Shown here piece after piece: positions 25,944 through 40,491 of a DNA stretch of 64,000 nt; position 1 is the first letter of the stretch; every line of letters starts with the position of its first letter. The notes under the pieces were generated by a model, which was not told where the DNA came from, did no database searches, and saw only the letters and a list, made by a program, of their open reading frames with translations. The translations under genes were made by a program, and so were the position numbers. Source of the DNA: an uncultured bacterium (GTDB lineage Bacteria > Verrucomicrobiota > Kiritimatiellia > CAIKKV01 > CAIJXV01). The stretch covers positions 110,695-174,694 of the forward strand of contig CAIJXV010000006.1 of NCBI GenBank assembly GCA_903824675.1, read 5' to 3'.

Positions 25944-26669
25944 CTAAGCTACCCGGATTGATTCATGTTCGGCGGCGAGCAGGGCTTCGCGCATCTCGGC
26001 GGTGGATGAGGAGGTCCGGAGCTGTTCGAGAAGGGGAGTCTGCTGGCACATGCAACACAGCCGGGCCAGGACATGCAGATGCAGGCGGTCATCCTGACAG
26101 CAGATCAGGAAAAACAGGTCCGTGGGGCGGCCATCCGGAGCGCCGAAATGAACCGGATGGAGGGCGCGGGCGAGCACGATAAACGATTCGGAAAACATGT
26201 AGGGTTCATGGTGGCGGGGATGGAGCAGGGCGATCCCGCCGGCGAGGGCGGTGGAACAGAGGGCTTCCCGTTCGGTGAGGCTATCCAATAAATCCTTGGA
26301 GTCGGAGGAGAGGCGTTCGGTTTTTTCTGCGAGAGCGACCATGTCGCGGAGAATCGAGGCGCGGGTTTTGGCCCCGAAATGCGGGGCGATGAATTCGGTT
26401 GCGATCAGGCGTTCCATGAAGGTGGTGGCGGAGAGGGCTGCCGCCGCGACCTTGGCGGACGATTGCCTATGGTAGGCTTTGAGGCGTTTTTCAGTCAGGC
26501 CGAGGATGCGCCGCGAGGCCCAAGTGTCGATTTCTTTTTTGCGGAAGAGGAAGCGATCCCCCTGCTTTTCGAACGGGATTTCGCGATCCCTGACCAAAGC
26601 ATCGAAATCGGTGCGAGCCAGGTGCAGATAATGCATGGTTTCATCCGCGGTCATTAAACGATGTGGCAT
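25944..26669 (-). CDS. Excisionase-like HTH fused to PTS EIIA (PtsN-type) domain
   Basis: A 241-residue two-domain protein. Residues 1-55 look like an excisionase/MerR-type helix-turn-helix (LMTADETMHYLHLARTDFDA, then IPFEKQGDRFLFRKKEIDTW). Residues about 85-235 match the PTS EIIA type 2/PtsN fold, with the phosphorylation-site region LAGGIALLHPRH, where His150 would be the phospho-acceptor, and the downstream FFLICCQDDRLHLHVLARL. It lies 8 bp after the beta-galactosidase gene, with GGAAGGA upstream, in one operon. No PTS permease or HPr is nearby. A DNA-binding sensor of PTS phosphorylation state is the simplest reading, but that is inference. Confidence 0.78.
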   Translation of the reverse strand: MPHRLMTADETMHYLHLARTDFDALVRDREIPFEKQGDRFLFRKKEIDTWASRRILGLTEKRLKAYHRQSSAKVAAAALSATTFMERLIATEFIAPHFGAKTRASILRDMVALAEKTERLSSDSKDLLDSLTEREALCSTALAGGIALLHPRHHEPYMFSESFIVLARALHPVHFGAPDGRPTDLFFLICCQDDRLHLHVLARLCCMCQQTPLLEQLRTSSSTAEMREALLAAEHESIRVA

Positions 26670-26677
26670 GGTGCGCG

Positions 26678-29826
<3,149 letters not shown>

Positions 29827-29860
29827 TTCTTGATTGATGGGTTAGGGATTAGACGGCGCA

Positions 29861-29990
29861 CAGGTGGGGCTTTGCCCGCCACCGATTCCCTGGTGTTGTA
29901 GGCCGGGCCTTTGCGCCCGGCGTGCGCTGATCCAATTCTCTTCCTTTTCAGGCGCCCGCCACAGAAGGGCGGGCCGATATCGAGTAAAAG
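29861..29990. repeat. Dispersed palindromic repeat, copy A
   Basis: About 130 bp related to the element at 40308-40440. It holds a perfect 7-bp stem GCCGGGC / GCCCGGC (29902-29921) and a second stem CCCGCC / GGGCGG further on, so it has the look of a REP-type intergenic repeat. The rest of the 29771-30219 gap holds the lacZ promoter and no gene. Confidence 0.75.
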
Positions 29991-30219
29991 CGTATCTCGG
30001 GCGAGTCAGCCAACCCAAAAGGTTGCTATTTAAGGTGTCCCCCATCATCCAAAAACTCATTGCTATCAAAATTTTCCTCCGCTACAGTTCATTTGAAAGG
30101 TTTATGCTGCACTTGCGGATCTATCCACCGAAGACGGGATGGGAATCGACCTTGAGGTTTGCCTGGCTGGGACTGTGCCATGCATTATCCAAATGGTTGG
30201 CGTTGAACGGAAGATCGAT

Positions 30220-32961
30220 ATGAATGAGAATCAGGCAGCGGTAACCCAGGACGATCTACGTACGTCAGAACTTCGCTATCGCCGGCTTTTTGAGGCGGCG
30301 CAAGATGGCATTCTGATTGTCGACGCAACGACCGGCATGATCGTGGACGTGAATCCATTTTTGATCGATCTATTGGGTTGTGCGCGTGACGTTTTTTGGG
30401 GCAAGAAGATTTGGGAACTGGGTTTCTTCAAGCATATCGTCGCCAGCGAGTCCGCTTTTCACGCGTTGAACATTAAAGACTCCATTCATTACGACGACCT
30501 GCCGCTGGAAACCGCCGATGGACGTCGGATCGAGGTGGAGTTGGTCATCCATCTCTATCGGGTGAACGAACTCCAGGTGATGCAGTGCAATATCCATGAT
30601 ATTAGCGAACGCAAGCGGGCTGAACTTAAAATGCGCGCCGCTCTTGCCGAGGCCCAGCGTTTTCGGGCGACGTTGGATCATGTGCCCGCTTTCGTCTTCA
30701 TGAAAGATCCGCAGTTCCGGTATATTTATGCCAACCGGCCCACCCTGGACCTGTTCGGGTGTTCGGCCACAGAATTGGTGGGGTGTGATGATAACCGTTT
30801 CTTTTCCCCCGACACCGTCCAACGGTTGCGGGCGGTTGATACTCGCGTGTTCCGGGGAGAGTCGACCCAAACCGAGATGGAGGTGGTCCATGAATCGGGC
30901 GGGCGGCGGGTTTATTGGGAAGTCAAGGCCCCGCTTTATGCCGAATCCGGCAGTTCAACCATCGTGGGTTTGATCGGTATTTCGACCGACATCACGGAGC
31001 ATAAGTTGGTGGAAGAAGCCCTTCGTGCGAGTGAAAATAAATTTCACACGCTCTACACCTCGATGACTGAAGGTGTGGCCTTGCACGAACTCGTTTGTGA
31101 TGCTTCCGGTACGCCGATGGATTACGTTTTGCTGGACGTCAATCCCGCGTTTGAGTGGCTTACCGGTCTCCGCCGGGACGCAGTGATCGGGCATACGGCC
31201 CGTGAGGTGTTTGGCGGCGCCGCGCCGTATCTCGAAATCTATGCCGAGGTGGCTCGCACCGGCCGCCCCACCCATTTTGAGACGAAGTACGAACCGATGC
31301 AGAAGGTTTTCACCATTTCGGTTTTTTCGCCGGCGAAAGGGCGGTTTGCCACTGTTTTTGCGGATATCACCGAGCATGAACTGGCTGAAAATGCATTACG
31401 CAGCAGCGAGACCCAATTCCGCGCCATGTTTGAGACGGCCTCCATCGGGATGGCGCAGACCGATCCCATGACCGGACAGTGGCTGCGGGTGAATCAGAAA
31501 ATGTGCGAAATCACCGGCTACTCCGAGAGCGAACTCCTGCAGATGAGCATTGAGGATCTCAATCATCCTGACGACAAACAAAAGGATGCCGAGGCCTTCC
31601 ATCGGGTCGTGCGGGGTGAGACCCCGGATTATCGGCTGGAAAAACGATACCTGCGCAAAGGCGGGTCCGTGGCCTGGGTGAACGTGAACATGACCGTCAT
31701 TCGCGATGCCGATGGCCATCCGGTGCGCACCATGGCGACCATTGAGGATATCTCCGAGCGTAAGCGGGCGATGGAATCCCAGGTCCGATTGGTGACCGCG
31801 GTCGAGCAGGCTGCGGAGACCATCGTAATCACCGATCTCCAGGGCTCGATTGAGTATGTCAACCCGGTTTTCGAGAAGATTACCGGCTATAGCCGTGCGG
31901 AAGCTTTGGGACAGAACCCCCGTCTGCTCAAGAGTGAACGCCACGATGCGGAGTTCTACCGGAGCCTATGGGCGACGCTGACCGCCGGCCGGGTGTGGAA
32001 CGGCCACTTTATCAATAAGCGCAAGGATGGCACGCTCTATGAAGAAGAAGCCACCATCTCCCCCGTCCTGGATGCCGCGGGTAAGATTGTGAACTATGTT
32101 GCGGTCAAGCGCGATGTCACCCACGAAGTGCTCTTGGAGAACCAACTTCGTCAGGCCCAGAAAATGGAAGCGGTCGGCCGTCTGGCCGGGGGCGTGGCGC
32201 ATGACTTCAATAATCTGCTCATGGGAATCATGGGCTATGTGGAAATATGCCGGGATCAAATCGAAACCGGCCATCGCGCCCGAGAGTGGCTCGACGAAAT
32301 TAAACGTTGTGCTGAGCGCTCGGTTGAAATTACCCGACAACTTCTGGCTTTCGCCCGCAAGCAGACCATCGCGCCCAAGATCTTCGACCTTAATGCCGCC
32401 GTGGCCGGCATGCTTAAATTGCTGCGGCGGCTGATTGGCGAGGATGTCGAGTTGGTCTGGCAGCCCGCCGCCAACCTGTGTCCCGTCAAAATGGATCCGT
32501 CGCAAGTTGACCAAATTCTCGCCAATCTCTGCGTCAATGCGCGGGATGCCATTGCCGGGGTCGGTTCGATCACCCTTGAAACGGGACATATGACCATGGA
32601 CGCCGAATTCTGTGCGGCGCACCCGGGGGCCACGCCAGGCGAGTATGTGTCATTGACGGTCAGGGACGATGGCTGTGGCATGGACAAGGAGACGTTGGCC
32701 AGATATTCGAGCCCTTCTTCACGACCAAGGGTCTCGGCAAAGGCACCGGCTTGGGGTTGGCCACGGTGTACGGTATCGTCAAGCAGAACAATGGGTTCAT
32801 TTATGCCTATAGCGAACCGGGCAAAGGCTCAACATTTAGGATCTACCTGCATCAAGTCGCGTCGGAGACGAGCGATTCCGTCGCTCGGCATGCGCCGGTT
32901 GCGCCCCAAGGGCGGGGCGAGACCGTTCTGCTGGTGGAGGACGAGAAATCTTTGCGCGTGA
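30220..32961 (+). CDS. Multi-PAS hybrid sensor histidine kinase, 5' part (frameshifted)
   Basis: The 5' part of a hybrid sensor kinase. Five PAS-type sensory domains begin near residues 19, 147, 273, 398 and 521 (for example [37 protein letters not shown]). The dimerisation/phosphoacceptor helix is [20 protein letters not shown] with His661, followed by the start of the ATPase domain with an N-box region ([15 protein letters not shown]) and the G1 box DDGCGMD. At 32701-32703 the frame breaks: residues after 827 are nonsense, while the ATPase F/G2 boxes continue in another frame. One missing base, such as in AGxATATTC, would restore [12 protein letters not shown]. The start at 30220 is chosen where PAS-protein sequence begins. 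No membrane helices are seen, so it is a cytoplasmic sensor. Confidence 0.85.
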   Translation: MNENQAAVTQDDLRTSELRYRRLFEAAQDGILIVDATTGMIVDVNPFLIDLLGCARDVFWGKKIWELGFFKHIVASESAFHALNIKDSIHYDDLPLETADGRRIEVELVIHLYRVNELQVMQCNIHDISERKRAELKMRAALAEAQRFRATLDHVPAFVFMKDPQFRYIYANRPTLDLFGCSATELVGCDDNRFFSPDTVQRLRAVDTRVFRGESTQTEMEVVHESGGRRVYWEVKAPLYAESGSSTIVGLIGISTDITEHKLVEEALRASENKFHTLYTSMTEGVALHELVCDASGTPMDYVLLDVNPAFEWLTGLRRDAVIGHTAREVFGGAAPYLEIYAEVARTGRPTHFETKYEPMQKVFTISVFSPAKGRFATVFADITEHELAENALRSSETQFRAMFETASIGMAQTDPMTGQWLRVNQKMCEITGYSESELLQMSIEDLNHPDDKQKDAEAFHRVVRGETPDYRLEKRYLRKGGSVAWVNVNMTVIRDADGHPVRTMATIEDISERKRAMESQVRLVTAVEQAAETIVITDLQGSIEYVNPVFEKITGYSRAEALGQNPRLLKSERHDAEFYRSLWATLTAGRVWNGHFINKRKDGTLYEEEATISPVLDAAGKIVNYVAVKRDVTHEVLLENQLRQAQKMEAVGRLAGGVAHDFNNLLMGIMGYVEICRDQIETGHRAREWLDEIKRCAERSVEITRQLLAFARKQTIAPKIFDLNAAVAGMLKLLRRLIGEDVELVWQPAANLCPVKMDPSQVDQILANLCVNARDAIAGVGSITLETGHMTMDAEFCAAHPGATPGEYVSLTVRDDGCGMDKETLARYSSPSSRPRVSAKAPAWGWPRCTVSSSRTMGSFMPIANRAKAQHLGSTCIKSRRRRAIPSLGMRRLRPKGGARPFCWWRTRNLCA

Positions 32962-33362
32962 CGTGCAGTATGTTTCTCAGGACCCTTGGATATGAAGTTC
33001 TGGTGGCTGAGACGCCAGGGGAAGCCCTGAAGATTGCAGACCAACACCCCGATGACATCAATGTGTTATTAACGGACGTGGTCATGCCGGGGATGGATGG
33101 ACGACAACTGGCTCAACGAATCTGTTCGAACATGCCGCGCGTCAAAGTATTGTTCATGTCCGGGTACACTTCCGACGTGATTGCCCAGCGGGGGGTGCTG
33201 GAGCGGGGACTCTATTTCATTCCGAAACCCTTTACCCGCACCGATCTTGCTTACAAGTTGCGCGAGGTTCTGGAGCAGAAGGACACATCGAAAACTTCCC
33301 TGCTCGACCCCGGCCATTCGCCCGGAACCTCGACTCTCACCCCTGATGAACAGGGCGTGTGA
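32751..33362 (+). CDS. Hybrid histidine kinase, 3' part: ATPase end plus receiver domain
   Basis: The continuation of the kinase at 30220 in the shifted frame, which is readable from about 32703. It opens with the G2 box region [18 protein letters not shown] and the last ATPase strand [12 protein letters not shown] CheY-like receiver domain follows, with acidic pocket VLLVEDEK, phosphorylatable aspartate 109 in [12 protein letters not shown], and lysine in [11 protein letters not shown]. As an isolated gene it would be a receiver with a partial ATPase lobe. It is better read as the C-terminal part of one gene split by an indel, real or from sequencing. Confidence 0.85.
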   Translation: MGLATVYGIVKQNNGFIYAYSEPGKGSTFRIYLHQVASETSDSVARHAPVAPQGRGETVLLVEDEKSLRVTCSMFLRTLGYEVLVAETPGEALKIADQHPDDINVLLTDVVMPGMDGRQLAQRICSNMPRVKVLFMSGYTSDVIAQRGVLERGLYFIPKPFTRTDLAYKLREVLEQKDTSKTSLLDPGHSPGTSTLTPDEQGV

Positions 33363-33458
33363 CGAGGGCGATAAACCCCCTCCCATTTTTCAGTGGTCGT
33401 GGTGTGAAAATAACCCTATTCTGAAATCGATGTATTTTTCCGAGGAGGGGCGGTTGCC

Positions 33459-34166
33459 ATGTATCTTTTTGTCCGGGTTCAGGAAAAGGAAGACTACTAC
33501 TCCGTGGGGCCGGAAGGCCGGGTCAAGGCGCGAATCGAGGAGGCGTCGGGTGAACGATGCCTGATCGTGCCCTACCAGGAATTCGATTTACGGGTGGTCC
33601 ATGAATTGGCGCCGCGGGGCATTATCATGAGCGGATTCGGACGGCATTTCCAGGAGCGTAACGTCAAGTCGTTTTACGGCATGTCCGATGTGCTCCATCA
33701 CGTCCGGCTTCCGATCCTTTGTATTTGTGGCAGTCATCAACTACTCGGGTTTGCCTTTGAATCGGATTTGAGAAAGGTGCGGCAGTTGAAGGACCAACCC
33801 ATGCGGCGGTTGGAACCCGATGAGGACCTGCCCCGGCGTCCCTGTACCGATTCCCGGTATGACTTATCGGCCTACTTCGTGGCCGACGGTTTTTATCCCA
33901 TCCGCCAGGTGGCGAAAGACCCGCTTTTCCATGGGTTACCTCAGCGGATGATGATGCGCTGTAATCATTATTGTGAAGTCAAGCGCTTGCCTCCGGGATT
34001 CAAGTTGCTGGCGACGAGCGGGCATTGCCGGATCGAAGCCATGCGACACCCGGATCGACCCGTATATGGTGTGCAATTTCATCCGGAAGCTTTCGATGCG
34101 CCTTTTCTTCATGGGCGGACGCTGTTGATGAATTTTGCAAAGTTGGCCCGGTCGTTCGGGGCCTGA
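33459..34166 (+). CDS. Class I glutamine amidotransferase-like protein
   Basis: A 235-residue protein of the class I glutamine amidotransferase fold. The nucleophile elbow is LCICGSHQLLGF with Cys90 at the catalytic position, and the catalytic His/Glu pair is in YGVQFHPEAFD. Thus the triad appears complete, unlike many inactive homologues. No synthetase partner lies beside it, so the acceptor of the ammonia is unknown; gamma-glutamyl hydrolase-like peptidases share this fold and are an alternative. The gene follows the kinase by 96 bp, and GAGGGGCGG lies shortly before the ATG. Confidence 0.8.
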   Translation: MYLFVRVQEKEDYYSVGPEGRVKARIEEASGERCLIVPYQEFDLRVVHELAPRGIIMSGFGRHFQERNVKSFYGMSDVLHHVRLPILCICGSHQLLGFAFESDLRKVRQLKDQPMRRLEPDEDLPRRPCTDSRYDLSAYFVADGFYPIRQVAKDPLFHGLPQRMMMRCNHYCEVKRLPPGFKLLATSGHCRIEAMRHPDRPVYGVQFHPEAFDAPFLHGRTLLMNFAKLARSFGA

Positions 34167-34197
34167 AGGGCAAACGAGGGATACAGAAGGTCCCCGC

Positions 34198-35028
34198 TTA
34201 AATCGATTCCAGCAGGCGGCGGACTTCCTCGATGACGAAATCGGGAGTCGATGCCCCGGCGGTCAATCCGGCGATGATATAGCCCTTGAACTGTTGGGGG
34301 TCCAATTGGGACGCAGTTTCAATTTGAAAGGTGGGCTTCAGGGATCGGGCTAATTCGACCAGGCGCAGGGTGTTGGCACTATTGCGACCGCCGACGACCA
34401 CCAGCACGTCAACTTCACCGGCCAGACGGACCAATTCGGTTTGCCGCTTGCGGGTGGCTTCGCAAATCGTATCCAACACGATGGCATCGGGGAACCGGCG
34501 CCGGACGGCACGGGCGATGTCCGCATAGGATTCGGGGAATTGAGTGGATTGGGAGACAACACACACCGGGGCGATTTCCGGGAGGCGTTCGACATCGGCA
34601 GGGGTGGCCACGACATGACCCCGCCCTTCGGCACAGCCCAGGAGGCCGAGCACTTCTGCGTGCCCCGGATCACCGAAGATAATGGTGTGGAAACCCTTGT
34701 GCGCATGGGCGAGAATTTGTCCCTGGATCCTGGACACGTCGCGGCAGGTGGCATCGGAGAGATGAACCGGCAGTTTCTTGAGTTGGGCGCGGCGGGCCGG
34801 GGAAATGCCATGGGCCCGGATCAGGAGGGTGCCACCGGAGAGAGAGGAGGGATCGTCGGTTTCATGAATTCCCTCGGTGCGGAGTTGCGCCATCAATTGG
34901 TCATTATGAATCAGCGGCCCGTCGGTGACCACGGGTGCGGCGTCAGACTGGGCCAGGCGGCGGGCTTTTTCAACCGCATGCTTGACTCCCCAACAAAAAC
35001 CGGCGGATTCTGCGAGACGTACTTCCAT
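34198..35028 (-). CDS. ispH: 4-hydroxy-3-methylbut-2-enyl diphosphate reductase
   Basis: A 276-residue iron-sulfur enzyme for the last step of the MEP pathway, reducing HMBPP to IPP and DMAPP. The three cluster cysteines are seen in SAGFCWGVKHAVEKA, DATCRDVSRIQ and DTICEATRKRQ. The H-x-E motif is in IFGDPGHAEVLGLLG, and the end has the substrate Ser region TAGASTPDFVIEEVRRLLES. Its size is slightly below that of E. coli IspH. It stands alone between an amidotransferase and a methyltransferase gene; its presence shows the organism uses the non-mevalonate route. Confidence 0.95.
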   Translation of the reverse strand: MEVRLAESAGFCWGVKHAVEKARRLAQSDAAPVVTDGPLIHNDQLMAQLRTEGIHETDDPSSLSGGTLLIRAHGISPARRAQLKKLPVHLSDATCRDVSRIQGQILAHAHKGFHTIIFGDPGHAEVLGLLGCAEGRGHVVATPADVERLPEIAPVCVVSQSTQFPESYADIARAVRRRFPDAIVLDTICEATRKRQTELVRLAGEVDVLVVVGGRNSANTLRLVELARSLKPTFQIETASQLDPQQFKGYIIAGLTAGASTPDFVIEEVRRLLESI

Positions 35029-35090
35029 GCGGGATAGCTACCATAAGCGCCCGGATTCGGGCAAGACAATCCTGAAGTTTACGGCGAAAA

Positions 35091-35879
35091 TCATCCGGAA
35101 ACTAGAGGAGTACAGACGTAGATCGAATAGTGAAGATAGGCGCAAAAGCCATTATTCGTTGTTTTGAAGACCGCTTCTGATACGCCCGGGCATTGCGATA
35201 AACGATCGCGAATTTCCAGGATCTCCCGTGGTTCAAGATGATATCGGTGCCGGAGATCCCCGCTGGTCAATGTCAGTGGAGCGGCGGGCAATACTTCACG
35301 AACCCGCCACCCTTCTGTGGACAGGCAGGTGCAGAGAAACTCGAGGGTGGGATACCATTTGGGGGTCCGCATCAGTTGGTAGAGCAGATTCAGGCAGTCG
35401 GCCTCTTCCGGGCGGGAAAAGGAGGCTGTCTGGTGAACGAAAAATTCGCCCGGTTTGACTTGTGCCCGTAAATGTCGCAGGACGGGGCGAAGTCCGTTTT
35501 TACCGAAATAGTGCAAGACCGATCGCATCATAAAGAGGAAGTGGCCGTCCAAAGGGCCCACGTCAGGGCGTGAAAACGAATCGATGGAACCGTGAACACA
35601 CGAAAATCCGGTCGGTTTCGCGGCCTCCAGTTGAGGGGTGGATTGATCCAGGTTGACCAACGAAATATTCGGACGAATATCCGCCGTCGCGAGTTGTGAA
35701 AGCAGGAAGCCCGTGCCTCCGCCCAGATCGATAATCCGGTCTGTCTTTGACTGGTTGGCGAGTTCCTGGATTTTTCGGATAAGTGGAGCGGCTATTGCGG
35801 GACTTGAGAAATATCCCCCATGTACCTCATTCCAGTGCGGTCCATGGATTCCTTCTTCCCGTTTGAGCTGTTCATTCAT
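35091..35879 (-). CDS. Class I SAM-dependent methyltransferase
   Basis: A 262-residue methyltransferase. Motif I is RIIDLGGGTGFLLSQLA and a probable acidic residue for SAM ribose is in LVNLDQSTPQLEAAKP. Post-I strands follow in GHFLFMMRSVLHYFG and PGEFFVHQTASF. The pattern of a sensing or partner-binding N-terminal helix followed by a Rossmann fold resembles small-molecule methyltransferases. It lies 62 bp upstream of ispH on the same strand, perhaps co-transcribed. The C-terminal segment is not typical and its substrate is unknown. Confidence 0.78.
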   Translation of the reverse strand: MNEQLKREEGIHGPHWNEVHGGYFSSPAIAAPLIRKIQELANQSKTDRIIDLGGGTGFLLSQLATADIRPNISLVNLDQSTPQLEAAKPTGFSCVHGSIDSFSRPDVGPLDGHFLFMMRSVLHYFGKNGLRPVLRHLRAQVKPGEFFVHQTASFSRPEEADCLNLLYQLMRTPKWYPTLEFLCTCLSTEGWRVREVLPAAPLTLTSGDLRHRYHLEPREILEIRDRLSQCPGVSEAVFKTTNNGFCAYLHYSIYVCTPLVSG

Positions 35880-35909
35880 AAGGGGTAGGTGTCACGCCAG
35901 CCTCTTCGC

Positions 35910-36983
35910 TTAACGAGTTGACGGGGGGGATTTTTTTATGGCGGGAAGAGACGTCAACTTTCCGGTGAAGGCGTAATCGCGAGCGAGTGCGATGGCCAGG
36001 GACACCATATTCATGAGCCGGTCGCCTTCGGCGCCTGGCGGGTAGGACAATTTGAGTGCGGCAGACCGGGCCTCCAGTTTGCCCAGAAGCGCGGCCGCCT
36101 CCTGCGACGTCAGGATCGACCACTGAACCATCCGTTCCCCCAGACGGTCGCGGTATCGCTTGAAAAGCCCCGAAGCCGGTCTGAGAACGTGTCCGCGAGA
36201 AACGGGAAAGGCTTCCCGAAGCGTGTCATCGACATAGCCACGGGCGTCCCGGCGGTAACGTTCAGCCTTCTTGCCATAATGTTCGGCGAGGGTCAGCGTC
36301 ATCCGCTCGACCGGTCGGAGAAGATGAATGACATGGCTTTCGGGCGGGGTCTGCCGGATCTCCTTCATCAGGCGGTTCACATACAAAAGTTTGTGGATGA
36401 CCGGCCAGTTCCGGTATCGCCGGCGCCAACCCGACCGGGGCGTAAGCCAGACGGCGAAGGTTTCAGCAAAATCTTCGTCCGGGTGTTTTTGGGCATAGGT
36501 CCGGCCGTACGGATGGGCAATGATATGGCGGACGTAATGTCGGCTGGCCTTATCCGGTCGGAAAGAATCATGATAAGGCTTGGTGAAAGACCCGAAAATT
36601 TCGCCCCAACTTGGCTTCCGCCAGAGGCGATAGGCGTAGTTGATGGCGTGCCCGGCTTCATGGCGAAGGAGCATCATGATCGTCCGCGAATCCTCGATCT
36701 CGTCGTTTTGTTCCTCTTCGAGCCGGGCCAATCGTTCGTCCGCCAGGTAAAACGGAATTCCGATGACGGGCATCCGGTCTGGACAACCCCAGCCGTCAGT
36801 CAGATAAACGTCCGGTTTAAAGTTGAGCTTCTTGGCGGCCAGTTCCTGATGGAGGCGACCGACGAATCGCTCCACGGGTGAGCCCGCGATGGCGAGGTTG
36901 AGCTCTGAAATGCGGCTGTTCAAAAGCTCGAATCGGACGGTTTCCCAGCTCTGAACGAGAGATTGTATGGTTTTGCCGCTCAT
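35910..36983 (-). CDS. Putative zinc-binding metallopeptidase
   Basis: A 357-residue protein with a zincin motif: HEAGH (His108, Glu109, His112) in MMLLRHEAGHAINYAYRLW, and a probable third ligand Glu174 in PDEDFAETFAVWLTPRSG. This arrangement matches the family of putative zinc-binding metallopeptidases, and the aromatic-rich insert between the two motifs is typical. There is no signal peptide, so it may act in the cytoplasm. The gene sits 30 bp upstream of the methyltransferase gene. Its physiological substrate is unknown. Confidence 0.72.
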   Translation of the reverse strand: MSGKTIQSLVQSWETVRFELLNSRISELNLAIAGSPVERFVGRLHQELAAKKLNFKPDVYLTDGWGCPDRMPVIGIPFYLADERLARLEEEQNDEIEDSRTIMMLLRHEAGHAINYAYRLWRKPSWGEIFGSFTKPYHDSFRPDKASRHYVRHIIAHPYGRTYAQKHPDEDFAETFAVWLTPRSGWRRRYRNWPVIHKLLYVNRLMKEIRQTPPESHVIHLLRPVERMTLTLAEHYGKKAERYRRDARGYVDDTLREAFPVSRGHVLRPASGLFKRYRDRLGERMVQWSILTSQEAAALLGKLEARSAALKLSYPPGAEGDRLMNMVSLAIALARDYAFTGKLTSLPAIKKSPPSTR

Positions 36984-38656
<1,673 letters not shown>

Positions 38657-38708
38657 CTGGAGTTCGGCTTATTGCCCATCGGCGTAAATATACCTATAGG
38701 TCTGCATG

Positions 38709-38786
38709 GAGATCCCTCGACTTCGCTTGGGATGACTACTTCTCGTCTGTCATTCTGAGCGGAGCGTAGCGGAGTCGAAGAATCTC
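38709..38786. repeat. Imperfect palindromic dispersed repeat
   Basis: Left arm from GAGATCCCTCGACTTCGCTT, right arm ending GGAGTCGAAGAATCTC, with GATGAC / GTCAT inside. The two halves are imperfect inverted copies. The CGACT-type core resembles the repeats near 21.6, 21.8 and 23.4 kb. It occupies the 157-bp serS-tilS gap. Confidence 0.65.
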
Positions 38787-38813
38787 GTGTTTCGGTTGGG
38801 TCGGTGATGCCTG

Positions 38814-40220
38814 ATGAGTTCCCGCATGATCAATACGACACAACAGTTTTTGCGCAAGACGGGTTTTGACCGGGTCGGTGTTCATTTTCTTTTAGCCGTG
38901 TCGGGCGGGGCCGATTCCATCGCTTTATTCCATGTTTTTTTAGGATTGGCCCGGCGAAGGGGCTATCGGCTGACCGTCGCCCATCTGGATCACGGTTTGC
39001 GTGGAGCGGCGGGTCGGGCCGATGCGCAGTTTGTGGCGTCTCTCTGTCGGGCGGCGGGAATTCCCTGCGTGCTGGGTCGGGCCGATGTGCGGCGAAGGGC
39101 CCGGAGGGAGCGGGTGTCGCTGGAAATGGCGGCGCGCGACGGCCGATACCGTTTCCTCGCGCAAATTCGGGCGCGGATCGGCGCGGATGCCGTCGTGACC
39201 GCGCACACGGCCAATGATCAGGCCGAGACGGTTCTCTTAAAGCTCCTGCGGGGAGCGGGGCCGGCGGGTCTGGCTGGAATTGCGCCACAAACGATGCTCA
39301 ACGGCACGCCGATCCTGCATCCGCTGTTGACTGTCACCCGGAAAGAAATCGAATCTTTTTTGAAGCGGCAGGGCCAGCCCTGGCGCGAGGATGCGACCAA
39401 CCGCGACCGGCAGTTTCGTCGCAACCGGGTTCGGCATGATTTGATTCCCCTGCTGGAACAGCAATTCAACCCCCAGATTGGAAGGGTTTTATGCGAAACC
39501 GCCGATCGTTTGCGGAGTGAAGAGAATGCGATGGCGGAGTGGGCGGAGCGGGAGTATCGGCGGTGTCGGGGGGCGGGCGAGACGCTCGATGTGGCGCTGT
39601 TGAAACAACAACCCGTGGCCCTGCGGCGGCGCATACTCATCCTCTGGTTGACCGACCGGAGGGGAGATCTGCGACGGTTGACGCATGCGGTGATCACCCG
39701 GCTGGCGGATCAGGTGATTCGGGCGTCGGGCACCGGACGACGATGGCGGGTGGCAGGGCTTGAATTGCAGGCGCAAAATGGCCGACTGGTCGTCGTCGGC
39801 GCAGCGGAGAAGTCACAGACGGGCCTTGACGAAGCGGCCGTCGTCCAGCTCCTGATCCCCGGTAAAACGCGGGTTCATGCGGCGGGATTATGCGTGACGG
39901 CTTTGATGAAGAAAGGGTTCATGAAGTCCACTGCGGCCGGGGTGGGATCGTATCCTGCGCGGGCGGTGATCCGTTCCCCGGGTCGAAGCCCCCTTTTCTG
40001 GCGGGGTTGGCAGGCGGGCGACCGGATGACGGTACGGGGGGTGGGGCACCGGAAACTTCAAGATGTTTTTACCGATCTGAAAATTCCCCGTGCGGATCGA
40101 GCCCGAGTCCGGGTGCTCGCCACCCAGGACGAAATTGTCTGGCTGCCCGGATACCGGGTGGCGCGGGATTGGGAGGTGACCGATCCCGAGGCGGTCAACC
40201 TGTGGCTGACCGTGGTTTAA
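38814..40220 (+). CDS. tilS: tRNA(Ile)-lysidine synthase
   Basis: A 468-residue N-type ATP-pyrophosphatase that adds lysine to C34 of the tRNA-Ile2 anticodon so it reads AUA. The PP-loop LAVSGGADSIALFHVF is at residues 27-42, followed by VAHLDHGLRG and VVTAHTANDQAETVLLKLLRG, both typical of TilS. The middle C-terminal region has the TilS substrate-binding domain and ends with a conserved tail (DEIVWLPGYRVARDWEVTD). The start has no strong Shine-Dalgarno sequence. In many bacteria tilS directly precedes ftsH; here a flavoprotein gene and a repeat element lie between them. Confidence 0.94.
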   Translation: MSSRMINTTQQFLRKTGFDRVGVHFLLAVSGGADSIALFHVFLGLARRRGYRLTVAHLDHGLRGAAGRADAQFVASLCRAAGIPCVLGRADVRRRARRERVSLEMAARDGRYRFLAQIRARIGADAVVTAHTANDQAETVLLKLLRGAGPAGLAGIAPQTMLNGTPILHPLLTVTRKEIESFLKRQGQPWREDATNRDRQFRRNRVRHDLIPLLEQQFNPQIGRVLCETADRLRSEENAMAEWAEREYRRCRGAGETLDVALLKQQPVALRRRILILWLTDRRGDLRRLTHAVITRLADQVIRASGTGRRWRVAGLELQAQNGRLVVVGAAEKSQTGLDEAAVVQLLIPGKTRVHAAGLCVTALMKKGFMKSTAAGVGSYPARAVIRSPGRSPLFWRGWQAGDRMTVRGVGHRKLQDVFTDLKIPRADRARVRVLATQDEIVWLPGYRVARDWEVTDPEAVNLWLTVV

Positions 40221-40262
40221 AATCCTCCAGACGGTTTTATGGTTGGACTGCCAGGGAGGGCT

Positions 40263-40491
40263 CATTTGCGATTCGGTGCAAATTCGCCTATTTTTTTGAT
40301 AAACCGCCCCAGGAGGGGGCTTCCCCCACAACCCGATTCCCCGTTGTTGTAGGCCGGGCCTCTGCGCCCGGCGTCCGCGGATCCAGCCCGCTTCCTCTCC
40401 AGACGCCCGCCACAGAGGGCGGTCCGACATCGATTGAAAACGGTTGGTGTAACCACCCTTTAAGCGGTTCCTGTGCACCGAATCGCAGATG
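40263..40491. repeat. Dispersed repeat, copy B, inside 18-bp terminal inverted repeats
   Basis: Ends at 40263-40280 and 40474-40491 are inverted copies (17 of 18 match; core TGCGATTCGGTGCA). Inside is a 130-bp sequence shared with 29861-29990, including the same GCCGGGC / GCCCGGC stem (40353-40372). This gives a 229-bp, non-coding, MITE-like structure between tilS and the flavoprotein gene. The remaining 200 bp to the flavoprotein start may hold a weak promoter: TTGGCG and TACACT at 40523-40552 with 18-bp spacing. Confidence 0.65.
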
